Shown: positions 44,513 to 51,858 of the stretch, one piece after another | Layout of the letters: each line of letters starts with the position of its first letter | Numbering within the stretch: the first letter of the stretch is position 1 | Assembly (NCBI GenBank): GCA_016709025.1 | Contig: JADJEQ010000015.1 | Location: 62,001-126,000, forward strand | Length of the DNA stretch: 64,000 nt | Source of the DNA: Bacteroidales bacterium | Lineage (GTDB): Bacteria; Bacteroidota; Bacteroidia; Bacteroidales; Lentimicrobiaceae | Reading direction: 5' to 3' | Notes under the pieces: generated by a model | What the model was told of the DNA's origin: nothing | The model's input: only the letters and a program-made list of their open reading frames with translations | Database searches by the model: none | Position numbers and translations under genes: made by a program

Positions 44513-45076
44513 TTACTCCAGCATCTTCTCAATCGCCTTCGGGAAATGCTCGTATTCCAATTGATGCACCCTCTCAGCAAGGCTTTCAGGGGTATCATCC
44601 GGTAAGACCGGGCATTTTACCTGCAGCAGGATTTCACCCCGGTCATACACATCATCAATCAGGTGAATGGTTATGCCCGATTCGGCGTCTCCGGCATCGA
44701 TCACCGCTTCGTGAACAGCCATGCCAAACATGCCTTTGCCGCCGTATTTCGGCAACAGGGCCGGGTGGATGTTTACAATCCGGTCGCGGTAAGCTTTTAT
44801 AATACTTCCGGGGATCAGCCAGAGAAAACCGGCCAGTACAATCAGATCGATCTTTCGTGACTGCAGATCGCGCAGCACTGTTTCTTCGGCATAAAACTTC
44901 TCCCGGTCGAATAAAACCAATGGAATATTCAATCTGCCGGCGCGCTGAATCACCGGAGCTTTCGGATTGTTGCAATAGACGGCTTCCACCCTGCCCACTG
45001 AACTGTTTTCAAAATAATTGACAATATTTTCGGCATTGCTTCCGCTGCCCGATGCAAAAATGGCGATTCGTTTCAT
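44513..45076 (-). CDS. purN: Phosphoribosylglycinamide formyltransferase
   Basis: Third step of purine synthesis: GAR + 10-formyl-THF gives FGAR. 187 residues from the preferred ATG. GSGSN opens the phosphate-binding loop (IAIFASGSGSNAENIV). The catalytic histidine is in VNIHPALLPKYGG and the aspartate in IHLIDDVYDRGEILLQ. The start at 45076 is chosen because a -7 box lies at 45096-45103; the alternative ATG at 45091 would be at the transcription start. Monogenic. Confidence 0.95.
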   Translation of the reverse strand: MKRIAIFASGSGSNAENIVNYFENSSVGRVEAVYCNNPKAPVIQRAGRLNIPLVLFDREKFYAEETVLRDLQSRKIDLIVLAGFLWLIPGSIIKAYRDRIVNIHPALLPKYGGKGMFGMAVHEAVIDAGDAESGITIHLIDDVYDRGEILLQVKCPVLPDDTPESLAERVHQLEYEHFPKAIEKMLE

Positions 45077-45095
45077 GAACTGAAATTTCAATCTG

Positions 45096-45103
45096 CAAAG
45101 TTA
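45096..45103 (-). promoter_or_regulatory. Candidate -7 box for purN
   Basis: Reverse strand TAACTTTG, an exact TAnnTTTG match 19 bp before the purN ATG. The -33 region (TTTAC) is partial. Confidence 0.5.
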
Positions 45104-45153
45104 AGGAGAAATGATGGTATGTAAAGAATCGGGGATTAATTGGAAGGACCGGG

Positions 45154-45197
45154 GATAAATTGTAGGGACACGACATGTCGTGTCCCTACAATTTATC
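45154..45197. repeat. Perfect 44-bp palindrome
   Basis: The arms 45154-45175 and 45176-45197 are exact reverse complements around acgaca|tgtcgt. The right half (cgtgtccctacaatttatc) recurs, altered, at about 46842-46862 and 49666-49685 in the duplicated blocks. Between purN and the tail of the first duplicated surface gene. Confidence 0.9.
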
Positions 45198-45236
45198 TAC
45201 TCATGTTGTGCCCCTACATAAAAAGGCGCTTTCAAA

Positions 45237-46724
45237 TCATTCCTTCACCCACATCCCACTGCCAACAACCCGGTTTGAAGCGGTAATGCGGTAGATATAT
45301 GCGCCGGAAACCAATTGCCCGGTCTCAACCCGTTGCATATCTCCCGAAAGATCGGTTTCAAGCACAAGGCGACCACCGTTATCGAATAGCTGAAACTGTG
45401 CCGACTTATGCTGAACAGCTAACTTTACCTGCAGGAATTCCTTACCCGGATTAGGAAAAACAATAGCTTCCTGTGCTATCGGCTTTTCCGGGTTATTTAC
45501 ATTTACGATTAATCCTTCGCTGTTTACTTTGAGGACGAAGGGGTCTCGTTGAAGTACAAGAGGCACTGCTTTAGGTTCAAAATAACTACCGACAACCATT
45601 ATGCCTCCATCGCTGGTTGAAATTATATCGTAAGGCCAATATACCCCATCGCCACCGTAATAAAACTGATCGGTTAGCTCAAAATCGGAGTTGATCCGGC
45701 TTAACTGAATCCAGTTAGGTGTTGGTTGCCAAAATGTGGAGGGATCATGATTGTAAACTCCAACACTCCACATTGTGGTATCGGCAACCAGCATACTATT
45801 ACCGAAACCTGCATATGTTATTGTATCAGCATTACTATAAATAAGTACTGAGTCAATTAATTCATTATCATTGGTGTAAAACAGGTTGTAGAGGCCCCTA
45901 TCATCAGTAGTTGTGCTAATGTTGCCCGAAACAACATAAGAATCGCTGTTATAGTTAGTAGTTCTACAGGTAATACTTGTAAAGTAATAATCCGGCTCAA
46001 ACCCAGAAAGGTAATTTAAGTCCATATCAAACGAAAACAATTGCACAAAACCTCTCTCTTTTACTGAAGCTCCGGCTATAAGAACCTTTAATTGATGATT
46101 TAAAGAATCATAAATAATATTCCCGGGATTCCGTAAAGTGTGCCATGACGGGAAGTAGCTTTTCACCGCATAAGTCAGGAGATTAAATTTTATTAGAGAA
46201 AAATCCACAGTCGTTAAAGGTGGGCGAAAAAGAGCAGATAAAAAATAAACTATCGAATCATTTACATTCACGAAAGACTGCGGAATATTGTTTAAAGAAT
46301 CACCGAAATTTAAAGAATAATCATATACAAAATTCAGATTATCATCAAGTTTCCATAATTTAAGCAGATGGTTCAATGAATTTCCGCTTACCGAATCCAT
46401 CTTACCTGTAAGGTAAAATATGTTGTCATTAGAAATACTTTTTCTTAAAGTTGAAAACAAAGATTGATTCTGATCGCTTGCCAGTACCCTTTCGTCAATT
46501 ATATTACCCTGTGCGTCAATCTTTAACAACTGAGCATTGGGGAAATTACTTCCTTGAAAAATGTCTTTGTACCCGCAGAGTATGAATTCCTGGGCAGAGG
46601 TTTCTGCAACAGAATACATTGTATTGTATTCCGGGCTATTGTAAATTCGTAAAAATGTGGATTGAGAAATCGCTGTTTCAAAGGACAATATTATAATAGA
46701 TAAAATAATCAATTGTTTTTTCAT
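45237..46724 (-). CDS. T9SS-sorted surface protein, duplicate A
   Basis: 495 residues: a signal peptide (about 1-20, ending AISQ), a body that looks like a seven-bladed-propeller or delta-60-type repeat (motifs such as LWKLDDNLNF and ISTSDGGIMVVGSYF), and a C-terminal T9SS type A sorting domain (VFPNPGKEFLQVKLAVQH to GSGMWVKE). Secreted to the surface by the Por system. The body is of unknown function. It is a tandem paralog of the next gene: the last 90 residues are almost identical, the rest only about half so. Codon use is AT-rich. Confidence 0.8.
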   Translation of the reverse strand: MKKQLIILSIIILSFETAISQSTFLRIYNSPEYNTMYSVAETSAQEFILCGYKDIFQGSNFPNAQLLKIDAQGNIIDERVLASDQNQSLFSTLRKSISNDNIFYLTGKMDSVSGNSLNHLLKLWKLDDNLNFVYDYSLNFGDSLNNIPQSFVNVNDSIVYFLSALFRPPLTTVDFSLIKFNLLTYAVKSYFPSWHTLRNPGNIIYDSLNHQLKVLIAGASVKERGFVQLFSFDMDLNYLSGFEPDYYFTSITCRTTNYNSDSYVVSGNISTTTDDRGLYNLFYTNDNELIDSVLIYSNADTITYAGFGNSMLVADTTMWSVGVYNHDPSTFWQPTPNWIQLSRINSDFELTDQFYYGGDGVYWPYDIISTSDGGIMVVGSYFEPKAVPLVLQRDPFVLKVNSEGLIVNVNNPEKPIAQEAIVFPNPGKEFLQVKLAVQHKSAQFQLFDNGGRLVLETDLSGDMQRVETGQLVSGAYIYRITASNRVVGSGMWVKE

Positions 46725-46741
46725 GGTAGTAGTTTATTAGT

Positions 46742-46860
46742 TGATGTAAGAACACAATTAAAATAATAATATTGCGCCAGATTATTTTAAATTGAAAATC
46801 AATTTGTTAGTGAAGAACGGAAAGCAGCAGTGACGCGACATGACGTGTCCCTACAATTTA
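46742..46860. repeat. 119-bp block, first copy (empty insertion site)
   Basis: Upstream of duplicate A. It matches 49568-49686 with about 90 percent identity (gcgccagattattttaaatt, tgttagtgaagaacggaaag). It begins with a single TGATG, the uninterrupted target of the MITE found in the second copy. The shared leader (ggtagtagtttatt) extends to the start codon of gene A. Confidence 0.85.
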
Positions 46861-46901
46861 TCTACTCATATCGTGTCCCTACTTAAAAACGCGTTTTCAA
46901 A

Positions 46902-48383
46902 TCATTCCTTCACCCACTTCCCGCTGCCTATAACCCGGTTTGATGCGGTAATCCGGTAGATATAAGCTCTGGAACCGAGTTGCGCTGTTTCGACTCGTTG
47001 CATATCTCCCGAAAGATCGGTTTCAAGCACAAGGCGGCCACCCATATCGAATAACTGAAACTGTGCCGACTTATGCTGAACAGCTAACTTTACCTGCAGG
47101 AATTCCTTACCAGGATTAGGGAATACCAGGGCTTCCTGTGCGATTGGCTGCTCCGGGTTATCTACATTTACGATTAAGCCTTCGCTGTTCAGTTTAAGGA
47201 CAAATGGATCTTTTTGAAAGGGTACAGGCGATGCAAAACGGTCATAGCGGTTTCCAACAACCATTATGCCTCCGTCACTGGTTTTAATAATATCATAAGG
47301 GATATAATGTGCATCCCCTCCGAAAAACCTTTGTTCTGTAAGTTCGAAAGCATTGTTAATTCTGTTTAATTGCACCCATGAAGGGTCATATGGCCATCCT
47401 CCCTGTTCAGGGTGCATATTATAGATGCCAACAGCCCATAAACAAGAATCCAACACCAACGTATTTACTCCACTACCTGGATAAATAAGCGTATCCTGAT
47501 CGCTCTCAATTTCAGTTTGATTTATTAATTCATTCCCGAAAGTGAAATTGGAAATAAAAAGGCTATAAGTTTCTTGCGAATTTCTTGCATTCCCATTAAT
47601 AATATATGAAGTGTCATTAGAATTTGTGATTCCAACAGCAGAGCGAAAAGTTATTTCAGGCTCAAATACTGAAACGATATTCAAATCCGTATCAAATGAA
47701 ATAATTTTTACTGAGCCTTTTTCTGTTGGTCCGTAATAGGGTATTCTTATAAGGTTGTTTAACTGATCCATAATAATTCCTGTGGGCAAGCGAAAAAAAT
47801 GCTGTTCAGGAATAAAAAGAGATGTGGAGTCAGTTGAAAGATTAAATTTTAATAATGACAAATCGGGGCTTGGTGATTCCATAATATGGGCAATTGAGAC
47901 CACAAAAACTACTGAATCATTGATGTTAACAAACCCCTGAGGGGTGTTTAAAAGTGAATTTCCAAAGTTCTCTTCATATTCCTGTAAAAAATTTAAGTTA
48001 TCATCAAGCTTCCAGAGATTAATGGAATTAAAAGAGGCATCGTTGCTTATAGAATCTTTATTACCAACAATAAAAAAGACATTATCGTTTAAAACCGATT
48101 TTCTAATTGTTGAAAACAATGTTTGAATCTGATTACTATAAAAATTAGTGTCCTGAATAATATTGCCATCAGTGTCAATTTTCCATAATTGAGCATTCAT
48201 AAACGCACTACCAGGAGTAGTTTCCTTATTTCCGCATAGAATAAAATCATGGTTCAGGGTTTCTGAAACTGAAAAGGCGGAATTATACTCCGGACTAGGA
48301 TAGATCCTGAAAAAAGTGTTTTGGGGAAAAGAAGAAATGCTAAGAAAGAGCAAGATAATCAGAAATAATGATTTTTTTTTCAT
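46902..48383 (-). CDS. T9SS-sorted surface protein, duplicate B
   Basis: 493 residues, same plan as duplicate A: signal peptide (ends near SFPQ), a repeat body with WKLDDNLNF and TSDGGIMVVGNRY, and a T9SS type A sorting domain at the C-terminus (VFPNPGKEFLQVKLAVQHKS). The N-terminal bodies of A and B align along their length with clear divergence, while the C-terminal 90 residues differ at only about ten sites. The 3' flank (tctactcat and gtgtccctac) is also shared. Function unknown; probably surface-exposed. Confidence 0.8.
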   Translation of the reverse strand: MKKKSLFLIILLFLSISSFPQNTFFRIYPSPEYNSAFSVSETLNHDFILCGNKETTPGSAFMNAQLWKIDTDGNIIQDTNFYSNQIQTLFSTIRKSVLNDNVFFIVGNKDSISNDASFNSINLWKLDDNLNFLQEYEENFGNSLLNTPQGFVNINDSVVFVVSIAHIMESPSPDLSLLKFNLSTDSTSLFIPEQHFFRLPTGIIMDQLNNLIRIPYYGPTEKGSVKIISFDTDLNIVSVFEPEITFRSAVGITNSNDTSYIINGNARNSQETYSLFISNFTFGNELINQTEIESDQDTLIYPGSGVNTLVLDSCLWAVGIYNMHPEQGGWPYDPSWVQLNRINNAFELTEQRFFGGDAHYIPYDIIKTSDGGIMVVGNRYDRFASPVPFQKDPFVLKLNSEGLIVNVDNPEQPIAQEALVFPNPGKEFLQVKLAVQHKSAQFQLFDMGGRLVLETDLSGDMQRVETAQLGSRAYIYRITASNRVIGSGKWVKE

Positions 48384-48446
48384 ACTGATGAAATTAAGCC
48401 AGAACCCGAAAAATTGATATTTCAGGTTCTGGCTATGGTAAAATAA

Positions 48447-49409
48447 TTAGTCAGGATTTTCAATCTTTATTCCATATAAAAGATCATAAACATGAACATG
48501 ATACCATTCATCTATTGCAGGAACAAAAGTATCATAAACATATACAGTTTTGTACTGCTTGGTAAGAGGTTTTTTTGTATCCCTGATAAAATCAAACTTA
48601 CTTAAATAATAGTTCATCTCATCAGGGGATATACAATAATCAATTACGGGTTCAGGACCTATGCCACTTTGAGCAAAAAGCATATAATCTCCATAAGGAT
48701 TATCAGGGTCTTCAAATTCCGAATCAAAGCCTCCTATAACGGAAATTGTTTCAACATCAATATAATAACCTGCTCCAGGCACCGCTATAGGATTCATGAA
48801 CTTTCGTTGCAATTCCGAAGCAGCATCTCTACCAACATATTGGCCCAGATAATCACCGCATTTTCCCAAATCATAACCCCAATACCAATAATCCGTTGGC
48901 CCAAATGGATAATAATTCAGTCCAATCCCAAGCACACCACCAGAAAGTGTTACCACAAGATTTTGCATACCGCTTTTGAGGCCAGTGGTTTCAAGGTTCA
49001 GGTCAACAATATCATAAGTATAGTCCTCATAGCCGCTTTGCTGCTGTAAAGTTTCAGCCCAGACATCAATTGTGGTATACAAATTGTTCAGTTCGTCAAG
49101 GCTTATTTGCCCCTCGGTTAAAGATACCGTAAGCGTATCGTGGTAGAAGTCAACATCGCCAAAAACATGGTTGTTGTTGGCTTTTTCAAAGTTCAACAGG
49201 CCTTCAAGATACCAAACGGCGCTATCGGCAGGTAAGAATTCGCCACTTTTAACTTGCAGGTTTTGCTTAAAGGTTAGCAATTGCTTAGTAATTTTTGTGG
49301 CATCGTTTTTAGTTGATTCGTCTTTGATTTCTGCTTTGTCTTTCTGGCAGGAAATAAAAACAAATGAACATACTAAGAACAGTGAAACGAGATAATTTAG
49401 TTTTTTCAA
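48447..49409 (-). CDS. Hypothetical lipoprotein with TTG start
   Basis: 320 residues, lipobox FISC (Cys21) after a short hydrophobic leader. I do not recognise the family. The middle has a Tyr/Trp-rich stretch (GLNYYPFGPTDYWYWGYDLG). The start codon is TTG: the leader cggttgatg-type sequence up to the codon (actactacc) is the same as in duplicate A, which has ATG there. It may be co-transcribed with duplicate B downstream, 63 nt apart. Confidence 0.7.
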   Translation of the reverse strand: MKKLNYLVSLFLVCSFVFISCQKDKAEIKDESTKNDATKITKQLLTFKQNLQVKSGEFLPADSAVWYLEGLLNFEKANNNHVFGDVDFYHDTLTVSLTEGQISLDELNNLYTTIDVWAETLQQQSGYEDYTYDIVDLNLETTGLKSGMQNLVVTLSGGVLGIGLNYYPFGPTDYWYWGYDLGKCGDYLGQYVGRDAASELQRKFMNPIAVPGAGYYIDVETISVIGGFDSEFEDPDNPYGDYMLFAQSGIGPEPVIDYCISPDEMNYYLSKFDFIRDTKKPLTKQYKTVYVYDTFVPAIDEWYHVHVYDLLYGIKIENPD

Positions 49410-49431
49410 GGTAGTAGTTTATTCGTTGATG

Positions 49432-49567
49432 CAATACTCCGTTAATAATTTATAAACGAATGATCTTCAGCTAATTAGGTTTATACGTTTTGAAAGTGTA
49501 TGTCGCTCAAAATCAATTCTTTGCGTCTTTGCGTCTTTGCGTGAGACCAAAAATTAACGGACTATTG
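49432..49567. mobile_element. MITE-like insertion, 136 bp
   Basis: Terminal inverted repeats CAATACTCCGTTAAT and ATTAACGGACTATTG (14 of 15 match). The 5-bp TGATG occurs directly on both sides (49427-49431 and 49568-49572), a target-site duplication. The homologous leader of gene A at 46742 has one TGATG and no insert. The interior has tandem tttgcgtc units and no gene, so it is non-autonomous. Confidence 0.85.
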
Positions 49568-49686
49568 TGATGTAAGAACATAAATAAAATAATAATATTG
49601 CGCCGGATTATTTTAAATTGAAAATCAATTTGTTAGTGAAGAACGGAAAGTAACAGGGACGCGACATAACTTGTCCCTACAATTCA
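49568..49686. repeat. 119-bp block, second copy
   Basis: Matches 46742-46860. It lies after the MITE and carries the second TGATG. It is 159 bp upstream of the lipoprotein gene's TTG start; the MITE pushed it away from that gene. Confidence 0.85.
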
Positions 49687-49739
49687 TTTACCCAACTCAT
49701 TTATTTCAATATTTTTCATCAATCAGGCAACCCAAACCC

Positions 49740-49747
49740 TATTTTTG
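49740..49747 (+). promoter_or_regulatory. Candidate -7 box for the second ECF sigma gene
   Basis: TATTTTTG, an exact TAnnTTTG match 25 bp before the ATG; -33 region TTTTC is partial. Confidence 0.45.
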
Positions 49748-49772
49748 TGTCTGCATATTCACAAGGGAATGA

Positions 49773-50339
49773 ATGCGAAGTGATGATAAATTAATAAAAG
49801 ACTGTTTATCAGGCAATAAGCAGGCGCAATACGAATTGTATCAACGGTTTTCGGGGGTACTGTTTGGTATTTGTCTTCGCTACACCCGAAACCGTGCCGA
49901 AGCGGAGGACCTGTTGCAGGAAGCATTCATTAAGATCTTTGCAAAACTGGCGTCTTTTGGATTTAAAGGTTCTTTTGAAGGCTGGCTGAAACGGTTGGTT
50001 GTGAATCAGGCCATCAATTTCAGGCGCGATAGTCTGAAATACCTGTTTGTAAACAGCTACGCTGAACCACCTGAGCCAAAAAGCGAGGAAGAAACAGAAT
50101 CATTTTCTGCTTCATCCATCCCAAAGGAAAGGCTGCTGCAGATGGTTCAATCTTTGCCCGATGGTTATCGCCTGGTTTTCAATATGTATGTGTTTGAAAA
50201 CCTGCAGCACCAGCAAATAGCGGAAATGCTGGAAATCAGTGAAAACACCTCAAAAACGCAACTGATGAAAGCCCGCAACAAACTCAAACAGATGGTAGAA
50301 GCCGAACTGGCCACCAGCAATATAAGCGTGAAGTCATGA
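49773..50339 (+). CDS. ECF-type RNA polymerase sigma factor
   Basis: 188 residues. Region 2 is near 5-75 (DKLIKDCLSGNKQAQYELYQ, EAEDLLQEAFIKIFAKL), region 4 near 120-175 (LLQMVQSLPDGYRLVFNMYV, HQQIAEMLEISENTSKTQLM). Family member of the Bacteroidota sigma-24 type. The stop overlaps the start of the next gene by 4 nt (ATGA), the usual coupling with its anti-sigma factor. This second sigma factor is not closely related to the one at 25857. Confidence 0.93.
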   Translation: MRSDDKLIKDCLSGNKQAQYELYQRFSGVLFGICLRYTRNRAEAEDLLQEAFIKIFAKLASFGFKGSFEGWLKRLVVNQAINFRRDSLKYLFVNSYAEPPEPKSEEETESFSASSIPKERLLQMVQSLPDGYRLVFNMYVFENLQHQQIAEMLEISENTSKTQLMKARNKLKQMVEAELATSNISVKS

Positions 50340-51691
50340 AAGACGAACGAAACAAGATGGATGAACTTTTCAGGGAAGGGCTGGGCGATTTCAATCACAC
50401 CCCACCTCCCGGCCTTTGGGAAAGGATAGATGCAGGAATTCCGGTACCGGCACCATCATCTGCTCCCCAGGCTTCCGGCTCCGGCAGGGCATTGCTGATT
50501 GGCATTGCTGCTCTGCTCTTCACAGGAATGATACTGCTCTGGTGGTTTACCGGTAACGGACCTGACCCAACTGTGAAGAATAAAACCATCCGGCAAACGG
50601 AATTACCTGCTAAAACTAACTCAGTGATCAACACATCGGAAACAGAGCATGGCGGGAATACTTCTTTAAAATCAACCAAATCCACACAGAACAATCCTTC
50701 CGAAAATCAAACTCAAGGTTCAGATACAGAACAAATTTCTTCAATCAGTCCAACGGAAACCATCCCCATCGAAGATTCACGGGCTTTGGTTGGTGGTCAG
50801 CCAATACAGGAGTCCAATGCAAATAATCCGGGTGTGGAAAACACATCCACGAAAGTGATCATGGTTGAAAACAATTCCATAAATGACCTGCGCCGTGATT
50901 TCATCTCCTGGCTGAACATGAAGCCTGCAGGATGGAATACGATTCCGGTTGCTTCACCGTTCGACAACAGGTACAAAACATCCGAAAAACCGGGTATGCC
51001 ACGACGCAACAGAATACCGGTTATCGGGGGTGTTTATGCATCCATGGATTGGATTGATTATGGCAGCGGCAATAAAAAGCAGAGCATGGCAGCCGGAATA
51101 AGCCTTTCAACCTTTAAAGGGCCCTGGCTGCTGGAAACCGGGCTTGCCTATAGCCTGAGTGAGGACAACGGCCGGTTTATGATCAGTTACAATTCGTACG
51201 ACAGCATCGGCTATTACAATAAAGTGGTTTCTTTCACACCCGACCCCGAAAATCCCGGAACTGTGCAGTTTAATACCGAAGTACAGGGCGTGTATGATTC
51301 CATCGGCCATGAACTCGAAACCAAAACCAATAACCGCTATTCATACCTTCAGATTCCGCTGATGGCCGGTTATCAGCTGTATGCCGGCCGTTTGTTCACC
51401 ATCGGCCTGAAAGCCGGGCCGGTGTTTTCGGTGATGCTTGGTTCAGATGAGCCGGCGGCAGCCTTTGAACAGGATGGAACCACCTTAAATTCGATTGACA
51501 ATTTGAGCCCAGTTAGGGTTTCCACCAACTGGCAGGTAGCGGCCGGACTGGGAATAGGAATGCACCTATCGCCCAGGTTAACCCTGCTGGCAGAACCAAC
51601 TTACAAGTATTACCTGAGACCCGTATACCAAAACCACAATACCAAACCACAAAGCATCGGAATCAAGGCCGGACTGCTTTACAGATTTTAA
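50336..51691 (+). CDS. Anti-sigma-like membrane protein with outer-membrane beta-barrel-like C-terminus
   Basis: 451 residues. The N-terminal cytoplasmic part has the short motif MDELFREGLGDFNHTPPPGL followed by WERI, typical of the anti-sigma end of Bacteroidota sigma-partner proteins. One membrane helix is at about 51-72 (RALLIGIAALLFTGMILLWW). A Ser/Thr/Asn-rich linker follows (about 80-170), and the C-terminal part (about 220-451) has the alternating strands and final aromatic residue of a porin-like beta-barrel (NRYSYLQIPLMAGYQLYAGR, IGIKAGLLYRF). One protein cannot span both membranes as a normal barrel, so the C-part may be a soluble or periplasmic relic. Interpretation is uncertain. 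Confidence 0.72.
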   Translation: MKDERNKMDELFREGLGDFNHTPPPGLWERIDAGIPVPAPSSAPQASGSGRALLIGIAALLFTGMILLWWFTGNGPDPTVKNKTIRQTELPAKTNSVINTSETEHGGNTSLKSTKSTQNNPSENQTQGSDTEQISSISPTETIPIEDSRALVGGQPIQESNANNPGVENTSTKVIMVENNSINDLRRDFISWLNMKPAGWNTIPVASPFDNRYKTSEKPGMPRRNRIPVIGGVYASMDWIDYGSGNKKQSMAAGISLSTFKGPWLLETGLAYSLSEDNGRFMISYNSYDSIGYYNKVVSFTPDPENPGTVQFNTEVQGVYDSIGHELETKTNNRYSYLQIPLMAGYQLYAGRLFTIGLKAGPVFSVMLGSDEPAAAFEQDGTTLNSIDNLSPVRVSTNWQVAAGLGIGMHLSPRLTLLAEPTYKYYLRPVYQNHNTKPQSIGIKAGLLYRF

Positions 51692-51693
51692 CT

Positions 51694-51844
51694 TAATAGT
51701 CCGTTAATATTAAGAATCACGCAATGACGCAAAGACGCAACGTATTGATAATTAATACTCTGCAAATCATCCCTATAGCTATCGGGAATGTGTTTTGTCA
51801 ATGGACTGACATACAGTCTATTAAAAATGTTTAACGGAATATAG
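51694..51844. mobile_element. Diverged second copy of the MITE
   Basis: Left end TAATAGTCCGTTAAT and right end TTTAACGGAATATAG are relatives of the 49432 element's ends. Near the left end, cacgcaatgacgcaaagac matches the same repeat in the first copy in reverse. Flanks TAACT and TGACC are only similar, so the insertion is older. It fills nearly the whole gap, starting 2 nt after the anti-sigma stop and ending 14 nt before the next ATG. A tccctatagctatcggga near-palindrome lies inside. Confidence 0.65.
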
Positions 51845-51858
51845 TGACCAACAGTACT

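Noticed and set aside
49432..49567. Insertion sequence with its own transposase
   Set aside because: Only 136 bp, no coding capacity; it is non-autonomous.
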